Assembly: GCA_012511425.1 (NCBI GenBank)
Contig: JAAZGC010000260.1
Coordinates: 1-17,665 of the forward strand
Direction of reading: 5' to 3'
Origin: Clostridiales bacterium
GTDB lineage: Bacteria > Bacillota > Clostridia > Oscillospirales > CAG-272
Length of the DNA: 17,665 bases
In this document: in pieces, positions 7,672 to 15,086 of the stretch
How the letters are laid out: every line of letters begins with the position of its first letter
Numbering within the stretch: position 1 is the stretch's first letter
Made by a program: the position numbers and the translations under genes
The notes under the pieces: model-generated
The model's input: the letters and a program-made list of their open reading frames with translations, nothing else
Databases searched by the model: none
What the model was told of the DNA's origin: nothing

Positions 7672-8383
7672 TATATACCGTTATCTCGACGACCTGATTC
7701 CGTCCTCACAAAGCGAGGAATGGGACAATGACGGTCTGATGATTGGGTCCGTTGCGGAATGCAGAAAGATATTGCTCACGCTTGACCCAACCGCCTCAGC
7801 CGTAAGATACGCCGCCGAAAACGGCTTCAACGCAGTAATAACCCATCATCCTCTGATATTCCGACCGCTCAAAAGTATAAGTGACGAGAGGGTAATAAGA
7901 GCCGTCAAAGACGATATTGCGGTGATGAGCTTTCATACCCGTCTCGATGCCAATTCTCCCGGCGTAAACGACGCGCTCGCGGCAAAACTCGGGCTTGCCG
8001 GTATTGAAATTTCCGGTATGCTGCGGATAGGGAATACGGACAAATGCAGCCTCGCTTCTTTTGCACATTCGGTGAAGACGGCGCTGAATACCCCCGAAGT
8101 GACTTACGGCGGACCCGGAAAAGTCTCGCGGGTAGCGGTTTTGGGCGGTTCGGGCGGGGATTATATAAAAGAAGCCGCCCGAATCGGCGCCGACACCTTC
8201 GTTACCGGCGAGTGCGGTTATAATACGCTCTGCGATGCCGCCGATGCCGGACTTAATGTAATCTGCGCCGGTCATTATCATACCGAAGCGCCGGTGCTCT
8301 CGCTGCTCCGTGACTTTATTTCAGCAGCATTTCCTCAGACAGTCTGCGAAATGTATGAAAGCTATCCGCTCGAAGTAATCTGA
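7655..8383 (+). CDS. NIF3-family dinuclear metal-centre protein (YqfO short form)
   Basis: A 242-residue protein of the NIF3/DUF34 family, which forms hexameric toroids with a two-metal site; some members have GTP cyclohydrolase-type annotations, but the cellular role is unsettled. The sequence shows EEWDNDGLMIG near the start, THHP (H64, H65) and FHTRLD (H94 and a following Asp), and the C-terminal GHYHTE that supplies the last metal ligands. It lacks the PII-like insert of the longer B. subtilis YqfO. Translational coupling to trmK is suggested by the 17-base overlap. Confidence 0.9.
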   Translation: MPSCYDIYRYLDDLIPSSQSEEWDNDGLMIGSVAECRKILLTLDPTASAVRYAAENGFNAVITHHPLIFRPLKSISDERVIRAVKDDIAVMSFHTRLDANSPGVNDALAAKLGLAGIEISGMLRIGNTDKCSLASFAHSVKTALNTPEVTYGGPGKVSRVAVLGGSGGDYIKEAARIGADTFVTGECGYNTLCDAADAGLNVICAGHYHTEAPVLSLLRDFISAAFPQTVCEMYESYPLEVI

Positions 8384-8422
8384 AGAATCCGACACTTGAA
8401 TATTGAAAGAAGGTAAACTTCC

Positions 8423-10168
8423 ATGCGTAGAACCAAGATAGTTTGCACAATAGGTCACGCTTCCGACAATGAACAGACGCTGCGAGAGATGCTGTTGTCC
8501 GGAATGGATGTTGCGCGTTTGAATTTCTCGCACGGCGACCATGAAAGCCATAAGCATAAAGTAGATCTTGTCCGCCGGCTGAGTGCGGAAACCGGCAAAC
8601 ATACAGCTCTTCTGCTTGACACGAAGGGACCGGAGATACGTGTCGGTCTTTTTCGCGGCGGCAAAGCTATTCTTGAGTCGGAAGAACAGTTTATTATGAC
8701 ATCTGAAGATATATTAGGCGACAACAAACAGGTGTCGATTTCTTACAAAGGCCTTCCGGACGATGTCAGCCCGGGCGATATCATACTCATGGATGACGGT
8801 ATGATCGCCTTGAAAATCATTTCAGCCGGAAACGGTAGGATCGTTACAAAGGTGCTGAACGGCGGTGTTCTGACCGACCGTAAAAGCCTCTGTGTCCCCG
8901 GAGCGCATATAAATCTCGACTTTTTAAGCCCTCAGGACATAGCTGACCTTGAATTCGGCATAAAAGAAGACTTCGATATCATCGCTGCTTCCTTTACCCA
9001 GTCCGCCGAAAATATCCGCCAGATGAGACGCGAACTTGAAAAGCGCCATTGCCGCGACATGATGATATTCGCAAAGATAGAATCGGTGCTCGGCGTCAGG
9101 AATATCGACGAGATAATAAACGAAGCAGACGGAATAATGGTCGCGCGCGGGGATATGGGGGTAGAGATACCGCTTGAAAACGTCCCGATAATTCAGAAGC
9201 AGATTATAGAGAAATGCCGCGAACGCGGAAAAACAGTTATCACCGCAACTCAGCTTCTCGAGTCGATGACCGTCAATCCCCGTCCGACAAGGGCGGAAGT
9301 AAACGACGTCGCAAACGCTATTTTTGACGGCACCTCGGCTATAATGCTCTCGGGCGAAACCGCAAACGGCAGATATCCGGTCGAAAGCGTAAAGACAATG
9401 GCGAGAGTTGCCGAAAGAACGGAAAGCGCGATAGATTATAAAAAGAGATTCAAAGAATATTTCTTTACCGAGCTTTTTACGTCGGTAACGACGGCGGTTT
9501 CCCACGCCGCATGCACAACCGCCTCCGATCTCAAAGCAACTGCAATAATAGTTGTATCAAAATCCGGACAGACCGCAAGAATGATCTCGAGATACCGTCC
9601 GGACACACCGATAGTCGGATGTTCCCCGCTTGTTAAAACCTGCCGTCAGCTGAATATAGTCTGGGGCGTAACCCCCGTTTTGATAGACGAGGTCGACACC
9701 ATTGACAGACTAATCGACGGTGCGGTAGAAGCAAGCATGAACAACAGTCTTGTAACATACGGCGACCTTATAGTTATTACCGCCGGAATTCCGATCGGAA
9801 TCAGCGGTACTACAAATATGCTTAAGGTACAGATAGTCGGGAATGTGCTGATAAACGGCACCGGGCTTTCACCGGGCAGCGTCTGCGGAAATCTCTGTGT
9901 CGGAAAAAATGCCGAGGAGCTTCGCATGAATTTCAAGGAAGGCGATATAATAGCCATTCCGGAAGTTGATTCAAGCATAATCGACCTTATCCGGCTGGCA
10001 GGCGGTATAATAACCGAACACGGCGGACCCGAATCATATCCTGCCATCGTCGGACAAACTCTTGCGATACCGGTGATTTCCTGTTCGGCGGGAGCGACGG
10101 GGATACTTAAATGCGGAACCACCGTGACACTCGATGCCTATACAGGTATCGTACATTCAAATTCATAA
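8423..10168 (+). CDS. pyk: Pyruvate kinase with C-terminal PEP-utilising-like domain
   Basis: Converts phosphoenolpyruvate and ADP to pyruvate and ATP, the last step of glycolysis. Length is 581 residues, matching the long Bacillus/Clostridia form. The N-terminal barrel has ARLNFSHG, DTKGPEIR, AKIES (active-site lysine), MVARGDMGVE and the TATQLLESM...SGETANG signature. E71 in DTKGPEIR corresponds to Glu117 of the rabbit enzyme, usual for potassium-dependent forms. The extra C-terminal domain (about 490-581) resembles the swivelling domain of PEP synthases, but the expected SHA histidine position is Y539 (GGPESYPA), so that domain should be catalytically inert. AGAAGG lies about 10 bases before the ATG. 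The gene is 39 bases after the NIF3-family gene, so they may be co-transcribed. Confidence 0.96.
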   Translation: MRRTKIVCTIGHASDNEQTLREMLLSGMDVARLNFSHGDHESHKHKVDLVRRLSAETGKHTALLLDTKGPEIRVGLFRGGKAILESEEQFIMTSEDILGDNKQVSISYKGLPDDVSPGDIILMDDGMIALKIISAGNGRIVTKVLNGGVLTDRKSLCVPGAHINLDFLSPQDIADLEFGIKEDFDIIAASFTQSAENIRQMRRELEKRHCRDMMIFAKIESVLGVRNIDEIINEADGIMVARGDMGVEIPLENVPIIQKQIIEKCRERGKTVITATQLLESMTVNPRPTRAEVNDVANAIFDGTSAIMLSGETANGRYPVESVKTMARVAERTESAIDYKKRFKEYFFTELFTSVTTAVSHAACTTASDLKATAIIVVSKSGQTARMISRYRPDTPIVGCSPLVKTCRQLNIVWGVTPVLIDEVDTIDRLIDGAVEASMNNSLVTYGDLIVITAGIPIGISGTTNMLKVQIVGNVLINGTGLSPGSVCGNLCVGKNAEELRMNFKEGDIIAIPEVDSSIIDLIRLAGGIITEHGGPESYPAIVGQTLAIPVISCSAGATGILKCGTTVTLDAYTGIVHSNS

Positions 10169-10181
10169 GGACTGATTATTG

Positions 10182-10223
10182 ATGAACAAGGAATTAATGA
10201 ACCAGCTTATATCTTTCTACTGA
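10182..10223 (+). other. Possible mini-ORF ahead of prfB, ending in UGA-C
   Basis: ATG 10182 opens 13 codons ending at TGA 10221. A second in-frame ATG at 10197 has AAGGAA just upstream and would give 8 codons. The stop is followed by C, the weak context also used at the classic prfB frameshift site. It lies in the 109-base gap before release factor 2 and in the same frame. Translation is only a possibility; no conservation can be judged here. Confidence 0.25.
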
Positions 10224-10277
10224 CAGCCGCGATATTAACAACCGAATTTTTGATTTAATATTGCGGAGGAAATTATT

Positions 10278-11414
10278 TTGATATTAAGACTTGAAGAGAT
10301 AAAAAGTTTACTTTCCGAACTTAAGGAAAGAGTTGCCGAACTCGGCGATTCAATGCATGTTGAGGAAATGAGAGCAGAAGCGGCTGAGCTTGAAAAACAG
10401 ACTCTGGTTGAAAATTTCTGGGCGGATGCCGAAAAATCAAGCAAGCTGCTCCAGAACATTAAAAGCATAAAGGAAAAAGTAAGCGATTTCGACGAGCTTT
10501 TATCGCGCGTCGAAGACACAATCGTACTCTGCGAAATGGCGATCGAAGAGGAAGAAGAAAGCGAGATAGACGCAATAGAGAGCGAATTCAACGAGCTTGT
10601 CGAAGAAGAAAAGCAAATGCGCCTCGACCTGCTTTTATCCGGCGAATACGACTCTCATAACGCCATTATCAGTTTTCACCCCGGCGCCGGAGGAACGGAA
10701 GCTCAGGATTGGGCATTGATGCTTTACCGCATGTATATCCGTTACGGCGAAAATCATAAATTTAAAGTCCAGATGCTCGACTGGCTCGATGGCGACGAAG
10801 CCGGACTTAAAAGCGCTACTCTCCGTATTGCCGGCAAGAACGCATATGGATATCTCAAAGGCGAAAACGGCGTTCACCGTCTCGTCCGGGTATCGCCTTT
10901 CGATTCATCGGGACGACGCCACACCTCGTTTGCCTCGGTCGAAGTAATGCCGGAGTTTAATGACGAGGATATGAAGTTTGAAATTCGCCCCGAAGACATC
11001 GAAGTCTCCGCACACCGCTCATCAGGCGCAGGGGGACAGCATGTAAACAAAACCGACTCGGCTATCCGCATAGTTCACCTTCCCACCGGCATCGTTGTAG
11101 GCTGTCAGAACGAACGCAGCCAGCTCCAGAATAAGGAGACGGCAATGAAAATGCTCAAGGCGAAGCTTATGGAGATAAAGGAGAGGGAAAAGCTGGACAG
11201 AATTGAGGACATTCAGGGAACAAAGACGAATATCGAATGGGGAAGCCAGATCCGTTCGTATGTCTTTATGCCGTATACCCTCGTTAAAGATAACCGTACC
11301 GGCTATGAAGACGGCGACGTCCAGTCGGTAATGGACGGAAACATCGACGGATTCATAACCGCATACTTAAAGCTTGAAGCCGGAAAGCGGCTTGACAGCG
11401 GTTTTGACAAATAA
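10278..11414 (+). CDS. prfB: Peptide chain release factor 2 (RF2)
   Basis: Terminates translation at UGA and UAA codons. The 378-residue sequence has the coiled N-terminal domain, HPGAGGTEAQDW, the SPF anticodon-like tripeptide at 206-208 that defines RF2, and GGQ at 252-254 (SSGAGGQHVN), which triggers peptide release. The start TTG 10278 has GGAGG about 8 bases upstream and aligns with the start of B. subtilis RF2. The whole gene is one open frame. The internal CUU-UGA-C programmed frameshift seen near codon 25 in many bacteria is absent, so feedback control through frameshifting is not expected. Likely co-transcribed with the small membrane protein 38 bases downstream. Confidence 0.96.
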   Translation: MILRLEEIKSLLSELKERVAELGDSMHVEEMRAEAAELEKQTLVENFWADAEKSSKLLQNIKSIKEKVSDFDELLSRVEDTIVLCEMAIEEEEESEIDAIESEFNELVEEEKQMRLDLLLSGEYDSHNAIISFHPGAGGTEAQDWALMLYRMYIRYGENHKFKVQMLDWLDGDEAGLKSATLRIAGKNAYGYLKGENGVHRLVRVSPFDSSGRRHTSFASVEVMPEFNDEDMKFEIRPEDIEVSAHRSSGAGGQHVNKTDSAIRIVHLPTGIVVGCQNERSQLQNKETAMKMLKAKLMEIKEREKLDRIEDIQGTKTNIEWGSQIRSYVFMPYTLVKDNRTGYEDGDVQSVMDGNIDGFITAYLKLEAGKRLDSGFDK

Positions 11415-11452
11415 ACAAGAAATATAAAAAAACCGACGGGAGCGGTTGGATT

Positions 11453-11794
11453 ATGAAAAAGAACGAATATAAGATTTACGTTGCGATTGCGCTCGGAGCT
11501 CAGGCTTTTGCGCTTGTGATTGTCGCGCTGATCCAGAAGGTCAGGAAAGACAAGGCGTCGTTCAGGTACTTTATCGCATCTTCGTTATGCGCCATTGCCG
11601 GACTTCTGTTCGCCATCGAAAAATTCAGCTGGGACAGCGATGTCGCCGGTCTCAAGAGCGGTCATTTCGATATCAGATTCAACCCGGGTTTCGACAGCCT
11701 TGTAAATAATATTCTGCATAAAGATGTATCCGAGCCTTCCTGCGATGCCGAAGAACCGGCGTATGAACCTGATGATATTACCGAAGAAGATTAA
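11453..11794 (+). CDS. Small two-helix membrane protein of unknown function
   Basis: A 113-residue protein I do not recognise. It has two hydrophobic segments, about 8-26 and 38-55, separated by a short basic loop (KVRKDKASFR), which suggests a hairpin with both ends on the same side. The soluble tail after residue 58 ends in a strongly acidic stretch (EEPAYEPDDITEED). GGGAGCGG lies upstream of the ATG. It sits between prfB and the HIT gene with gaps of 38 and 14 bases, so it is probably part of the same transcript. Confidence 0.72.
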   Translation: MKKNEYKIYVAIALGAQAFALVIVALIQKVRKDKASFRYFIASSLCAIAGLLFAIEKFSWDSDVAGLKSGHFDIRFNPGFDSLVNNILHKDVSEPSCDAEEPAYEPDDITEED

Positions 11795-11808
11795 AAGAGG
11801 CTAAGATA

Positions 11809-12159
11809 ATGAAAACAAGCGAAAACTGCCTTTTCTGTGCGATAATTGCGGGAAAAATTCCATCGACAAAGGTATACGAAGACGAATATGTCTTCGCCTT
11901 CCGCGATATCAACCCTCAGGCGCCGACGCATATCCTTGTGGTTCCCAAAGAACACATCGGTTCAATGGACGAAGTGAACTCCGAAAATTCGGTTATCGCC
12001 GCGAAGATATTCGAAGCTATCCCGAAAATAGCAGCGCAGGAAGGGATTAAGAACGGCTACCGCGTTATATCCAACTGCGGTCCCGACGCCTGCCAAACGG
12101 TGCATAACCTGCATTTCCACATATTGGGCGGAGCTCAGCTGGCCGACAGAATGGCTTAA
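11809..12159 (+). CDS. HIT-family (HinT-like) nucleotide-binding protein
   Basis: A 116-residue histidine-triad protein; relatives hydrolyse adenosine phosphoramidates and related nucleotides. The N-terminal CLFC (C7, C10) is a zinc-binding pair seen in many bacterial HIT proteins. DINPQAPTHILVVPKEH is well conserved. The active-site segment reads QTVHNLHFHILGG. The nucleophile (H102) and third histidine (H104) are present, but the first triad position is N100 instead of His, with a His one residue before it. Length matches the short HinT class. It is 14 bases after the small membrane protein and 21 bases before nanA. Confidence 0.92.
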   Translation: MKTSENCLFCAIIAGKIPSTKVYEDEYVFAFRDINPQAPTHILVVPKEHIGSMDEVNSENSVIAAKIFEAIPKIAAQEGIKNGYRVISNCGPDACQTVHNLHFHILGGAQLADRMA

Positions 12160-12180
12160 AACACAAGGGGAGATAATAAC

Positions 12181-13056
12181 ATGAAGGGTATATTTTCAGC
12201 GCTCATCAACTGCTTTGACGATAAAGGCAGACCGAATATTAAGGCTCAGAATGCCGTCGTCGATTACAATATTGACGTCGCGGCAGTCGACGGACTCTAT
12301 GTAAACGGCTCGACCGGCGAAAGCTTCAATATGCCGCTTGAAGACAAACGCACCGTATTGAAAGCCGTTGCGGAGCATAACAACGGACGCATCGACCTTA
12401 TCGCACAGATAGGCTCGAATGTCATAGAGGAGGTATACTCGCTCGCAGATACCGCCTATGAATCCGGATATAAAGCCATATCCGCCGTTTCACCCTATTA
12501 TTATCAGTATTCAAAAGCTGAAATTATCGATTACTACCGCCGGATAGCGGATAAATCAAAGCTTCCGCTCATTATCTACAATATCCCGGTTCGCACCGGC
12601 GTTGCGCTTACAAGGGAGGATTTTGCCGGGCTTTTCGCAAATCCGAATATAAAAGGCGTAAAATTCACCTCTCAGGATATGTTCCTGCTCCAGCAGCTCC
12701 GTCATGATTTTCCGGATATAACAATATTCTCCGGTTATGATGAATTCCTTCTCTCCGCAACTGTTTTGGGTACGGACGGCGCAATAGGTACCACCTATAA
12801 TATCGCCGGGCGCTTTGCAAAAGAAGTTTTCGAAGCCGTCAAGCGCTCCGATCTTCCCGCCGCATACGCCGCTCAGCATAAGCTCAACGTTGTTGTCGAT
12901 CTGCTGCTTAAAAAGGGAATTTTCCAGACGCTTAAAGCAGCTGCTGAGCTTGAAGGAATCGAAGTCGGCTCGCCGCGCCTTCCGATGTCGGAAATCAATC
13001 CGGAACAGCGCGAATACGCCGCCAAAGTGATGAAGTATATCAAGGAAAACCTTTAA
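12181..13056 (+). CDS. nanA: N-acetylneuraminate lyase
   Basis: Cleaves N-acetylneuraminate to N-acetylmannosamine and pyruvate, the first step of sialic acid use. The 291-residue TIM barrel of the DHDPS/NAL superfamily carries GSTGE (43-47) for the carboxylate, Y133 in YNIP and the Schiff-base lysine K161 in GVKFTS. The Y-to-K spacing of 28 equals that of E. coli NanA. DGLYVNGSTGES, FSGYDEF and IGTTYNI favour the sialic acid lyase branch over dihydrodipicolinate synthase. AGGGGAGA precedes the ATG. No nanE, nanK or sialic acid transporter is adjacent, so the rest of the pathway must be elsewhere. Other sugar-acid aldolases of the family remain a minor alternative. Confidence 0.9.
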   Translation: MKGIFSALINCFDDKGRPNIKAQNAVVDYNIDVAAVDGLYVNGSTGESFNMPLEDKRTVLKAVAEHNNGRIDLIAQIGSNVIEEVYSLADTAYESGYKAISAVSPYYYQYSKAEIIDYYRRIADKSKLPLIIYNIPVRTGVALTREDFAGLFANPNIKGVKFTSQDMFLLQQLRHDFPDITIFSGYDEFLLSATVLGTDGAIGTTYNIAGRFAKEVFEAVKRSDLPAAYAAQHKLNVVVDLLLKKGIFQTLKAAAELEGIEVGSPRLPMSEINPEQREYAAKVMKYIKENL

Positions 13057-13096
13057 TTCATTCACTTCAATCGGCTGAATTGTAAATAAAAAAACA

Positions 13097-13123
13097 GGGA
13101 AGCTGTGCGGCTTCCCTTTATTT
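13097..13123. terminator. Terminator after nanA; copy A of a repeated hairpin
   Basis: GGGAAGC (13097-13103) pairs with GCTTCCC (13110-13116) around TGTGCG, followed by TTTATTT. T-rich sequence also flanks the minus side, so it may work both ways. A nearly identical hairpin occurs at 15058-15077. Confidence 0.85.
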
Positions 13124-13130
13124 AAAAAAT

Positions 13131-13667
13131 ATGCGAAAAAAGGCAAAGCTTATATTTATACTTTTTGCGGCTCCGGTGCTTACGGTTTTTTTATATATTA
13201 TCTTACATGAATTCGGACATATGATTGTAATGCTGTCAGCCGGAGCAAAAATCACGAAATTCAGCATATTCGGTGCATATGTCAGTGCCGAAGGAGGCAG
13301 TTATACTGATTATTCCGAGATGTGGCGTCATGCAAACGGCATGCTGTTTCCGGTATTGATTTCATATGTATACTTGTTGTTTTATAAAAGCAATTCCGAG
13401 AAAAATTTCTACAGGATATTTTCATTTTATGCGGGTTTGGTTCCCGCAGCTTCAATACTTGCCTGGATTGTTACACCTGTTTCGTTTATGAGCGGCAATG
13501 CGCCGCCGGGTGACGATGTTTCGGATTTTCTTTTCATTTTTACTAAATACGGTCATCCGTTATTTGTCGGCTTTGCTGCCGTTGTATTTATCGGAATCAG
13601 CGTTATGCTGATGGTTAAAAAGCGGGTAATACATAATTACGTCGAAGTGGTGAAGGGATTGCGGTAA
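13131..13667 (+). CDS. Putative membrane zinc metalloprotease (HEFGH, M50-like)
   Basis: A 178-residue membrane protein with about four hydrophobic segments (roughly 6-30, 68-85, 94-116 and 140-163). The first helix ends in HEFGH (H26, E27, H30), the zinc motif of site-2 and related intramembrane proteases, followed by the usual short basic/beta stretch. A second segment, NGMLFP, is in about the right place to match the M50 N-x-x-P region, but the third zinc ligand is not clear. It is short for M50, so function is tentative. It starts 8 bases after a terminator, with no clear ribosome binding site or promoter. The GNAT gene begins 6 bases after its stop, so the two are likely co-transcribed. 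Confidence 0.72.
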   Translation: MRKKAKLIFILFAAPVLTVFLYIILHEFGHMIVMLSAGAKITKFSIFGAYVSAEGGSYTDYSEMWRHANGMLFPVLISYVYLLFYKSNSEKNFYRIFSFYAGLVPAASILAWIVTPVSFMSGNAPPGDDVSDFLFIFTKYGHPLFVGFAAVVFIGISVMLMVKKRVIHNYVEVVKGLR

Positions 13668-13673
13668 ACTAAT

Positions 13674-14174
13674 ATGGAACTGCGAAAGATAAATAAAAAT
13701 GACGCCGCGAATCAATGGGAATATACAACCTCACTGCCCGAAGACGAAAACGGACTGACTAACCCGTTTCACGGTGTTACTTATGAAGAATACCTGAAAA
13801 AAGTGCTTCCGCTCATTATCTCATACGAACACCCGAAAGATATGCCGGATTGGTTTGTGCCGGAAACATATTACTATCTTTGGGATGGCGATTGTATTGT
13901 CGGAGAGTTCCGAATTCGTCACTGCTTAACGGAAGCGCTCCGCAGCGGCGCAGGGCATATAGGTTACAGTATCCGTAAAGAATCCCGCGGAAAAGGTTAC
14001 GGAACCGCCGGCTTGAAACTTACTATACAAATTGCCAGGGAAATTGTTCCGGAAGACGAAATATACCTGCGCGTGAAAAAGGATAATATTGCTTCACAAA
14101 AGGTAATGCTTAATAACGGCGCATATTTCGCATACGAAGATGAAGAACACTATTTTATGCGGATACGGAAATAA
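13674..14174 (+). CDS. GNAT-family N-acetyltransferase
   Basis: A 166-residue acetyltransferase of the GNAT superfamily that would transfer acetyl from acetyl-CoA to an unknown amine. The acetyl-CoA pyrophosphate loop is R105-G-K-G-Y-G-T111 after HIGYSIRKES. LRVKKDNIASQKVMLNNG matches the C-terminal motif in which a conserved Asn and helix cap the fold. The N-terminal half (WDGDCIVGEFRIRH) provides the central strands. It resembles the general predicted-acetyltransferase group rather than a defined resistance enzyme. It is 6 bases downstream of the HEFGH protein and 74 bases before the methyltransferase. Confidence 0.87.
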   Translation: MELRKINKNDAANQWEYTTSLPEDENGLTNPFHGVTYEEYLKKVLPLIISYEHPKDMPDWFVPETYYYLWDGDCIVGEFRIRHCLTEALRSGAGHIGYSIRKESRGKGYGTAGLKLTIQIAREIVPEDEIYLRVKKDNIASQKVMLNNGAYFAYEDEEHYFMRIRK

Positions 14175-14248
14175 AGGGTTCATCTGAAAATTTCCTGGCT
14201 GCCGCGACGATATAAAATGAACATATCCAAAAAAGATAAGAGGTTAGT

Positions 14249-15052
14249 ATGTCTACAAGAATTGAAATACTCAGCGATTTTTACAACCAAATAAATGAAG
14301 ATGCAAGACTGCAAAAATCCAGGCACGGACAGCTCGAATACATCGTAACGATGAATTATATCCGGCGCTTTGCGGCAAAGCATTCAAAAGTGCTTGAGAT
14401 AGGAGCCGGGACAGGCAGGTATTCAATCGCGCTTGCAAAGGAAGGCATGGATGTAACCGCAGTGGAGCTGCTGGAAAGCAATCTTGCGATTTTAAGGGAA
14501 AACAGCAAAGGAATCGATAATATAAGGTCATTTCAGGGCGATGCCACGAATTTAGGTTTTCTCGGCAGCAGCTCCTTCGATGTGACTTTGGTTTTCGGTC
14601 CGCTTTATCATCTCTACGAGCCGGAAGATGTTCATAAAGCCATTGATGAAGCAATCAGAGTCACAAAACCGGGCGGCGTCATACTATTTGCCTTTATTTC
14701 TGTTTTCGCCATTATGTATGCGTATTATTTTTCCGGTAATTGGGCATACGGACAAAGAGAGAATTTTACCGAAGATTACAAAGTGAAGCATTTCAAAGAG
14801 CAGGTTTTCACCGGATATGATATAGTGGAATTTGAGGGATTATTTGAAGATAAGCCGGTCGAATGGATCACCACTGCCGGTACCGACGGCTGTCTTGAAT
14901 TGCTTCATGCTAATCCCGATTTCGCTATCTCCGATGAGGATTTTCCTGTGTTTGCAGAGTGGTATCTTGCGTTTTCGGAAAAGCGGGAGCTTTTGGGAAA
15001 TACGAACCATCTCTTGTATATATGCCGCAAAGAGTTAATATATCAGACATAA
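14249..15052 (+). CDS. Class I SAM-dependent methyltransferase
   Basis: A 267-residue methyltransferase with an unknown target. SAM motif I is VLEIGAGTGRYSIAL (48-62). The acidic strand-2 residue lies in VTAVELLESN, motif II-like FQGDATNLGF follows, then FDVTLVFGPLYHLYEPEDVHKAI and VTKPGGVILF (post-motif). The rest of the C-terminal half forms a substrate cap with no recognisable signature. AAGAGG lies just upstream of the ATG. It is the last gene of a three-gene run that ends at a hairpin nearly identical to the one before the run. Confidence 0.88.
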   Translation: MSTRIEILSDFYNQINEDARLQKSRHGQLEYIVTMNYIRRFAAKHSKVLEIGAGTGRYSIALAKEGMDVTAVELLESNLAILRENSKGIDNIRSFQGDATNLGFLGSSSFDVTLVFGPLYHLYEPEDVHKAIDEAIRVTKPGGVILFAFISVFAIMYAYYFSGNWAYGQRENFTEDYKVKHFKEQVFTGYDIVEFEGLFEDKPVEWITTAGTDGCLELLHANPDFAISDEDFPVFAEWYLAFSEKRELLGNTNHLLYICRKELIYQT

Positions 15053-15057
15053 ACAAA

Positions 15058-15077
15058 GGGAAGCTGTTCGGCTTCCC
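15058..15077. terminator. Bidirectional terminator; copy B of the repeated hairpin
   Basis: GGGAAGC (15058-15064) pairs with GCTTCCC (15071-15077) around TGTTCG, with T-rich sequence on both sides. It serves the methyltransferase on the plus strand and the DUF2961 gene on the minus strand. It differs by one loop base from the hairpin at 13097-13116. Confidence 0.85.
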
Positions 15078-15086
15078 TTATATTAA

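Noticed and set aside
8924..9505. A 193-codon frame antisense to pyk
   Set aside because: Rich in His/Tyr/Arg/Phe with no domain signature; it is a shadow of the highly conserved pyruvate kinase frame.
10278..10360. Programmed +1 frameshift in prfB
   Set aside because: The frame is continuous from the TTG start to the conserved N-terminal domain and no CUU-UGA-C is present.
12556..13146. A 196-codon frame antisense to nanA
   Set aside because: Low-quality composition, no ribosome binding site, and it overlaps the terminator and a well-supported lyase gene.
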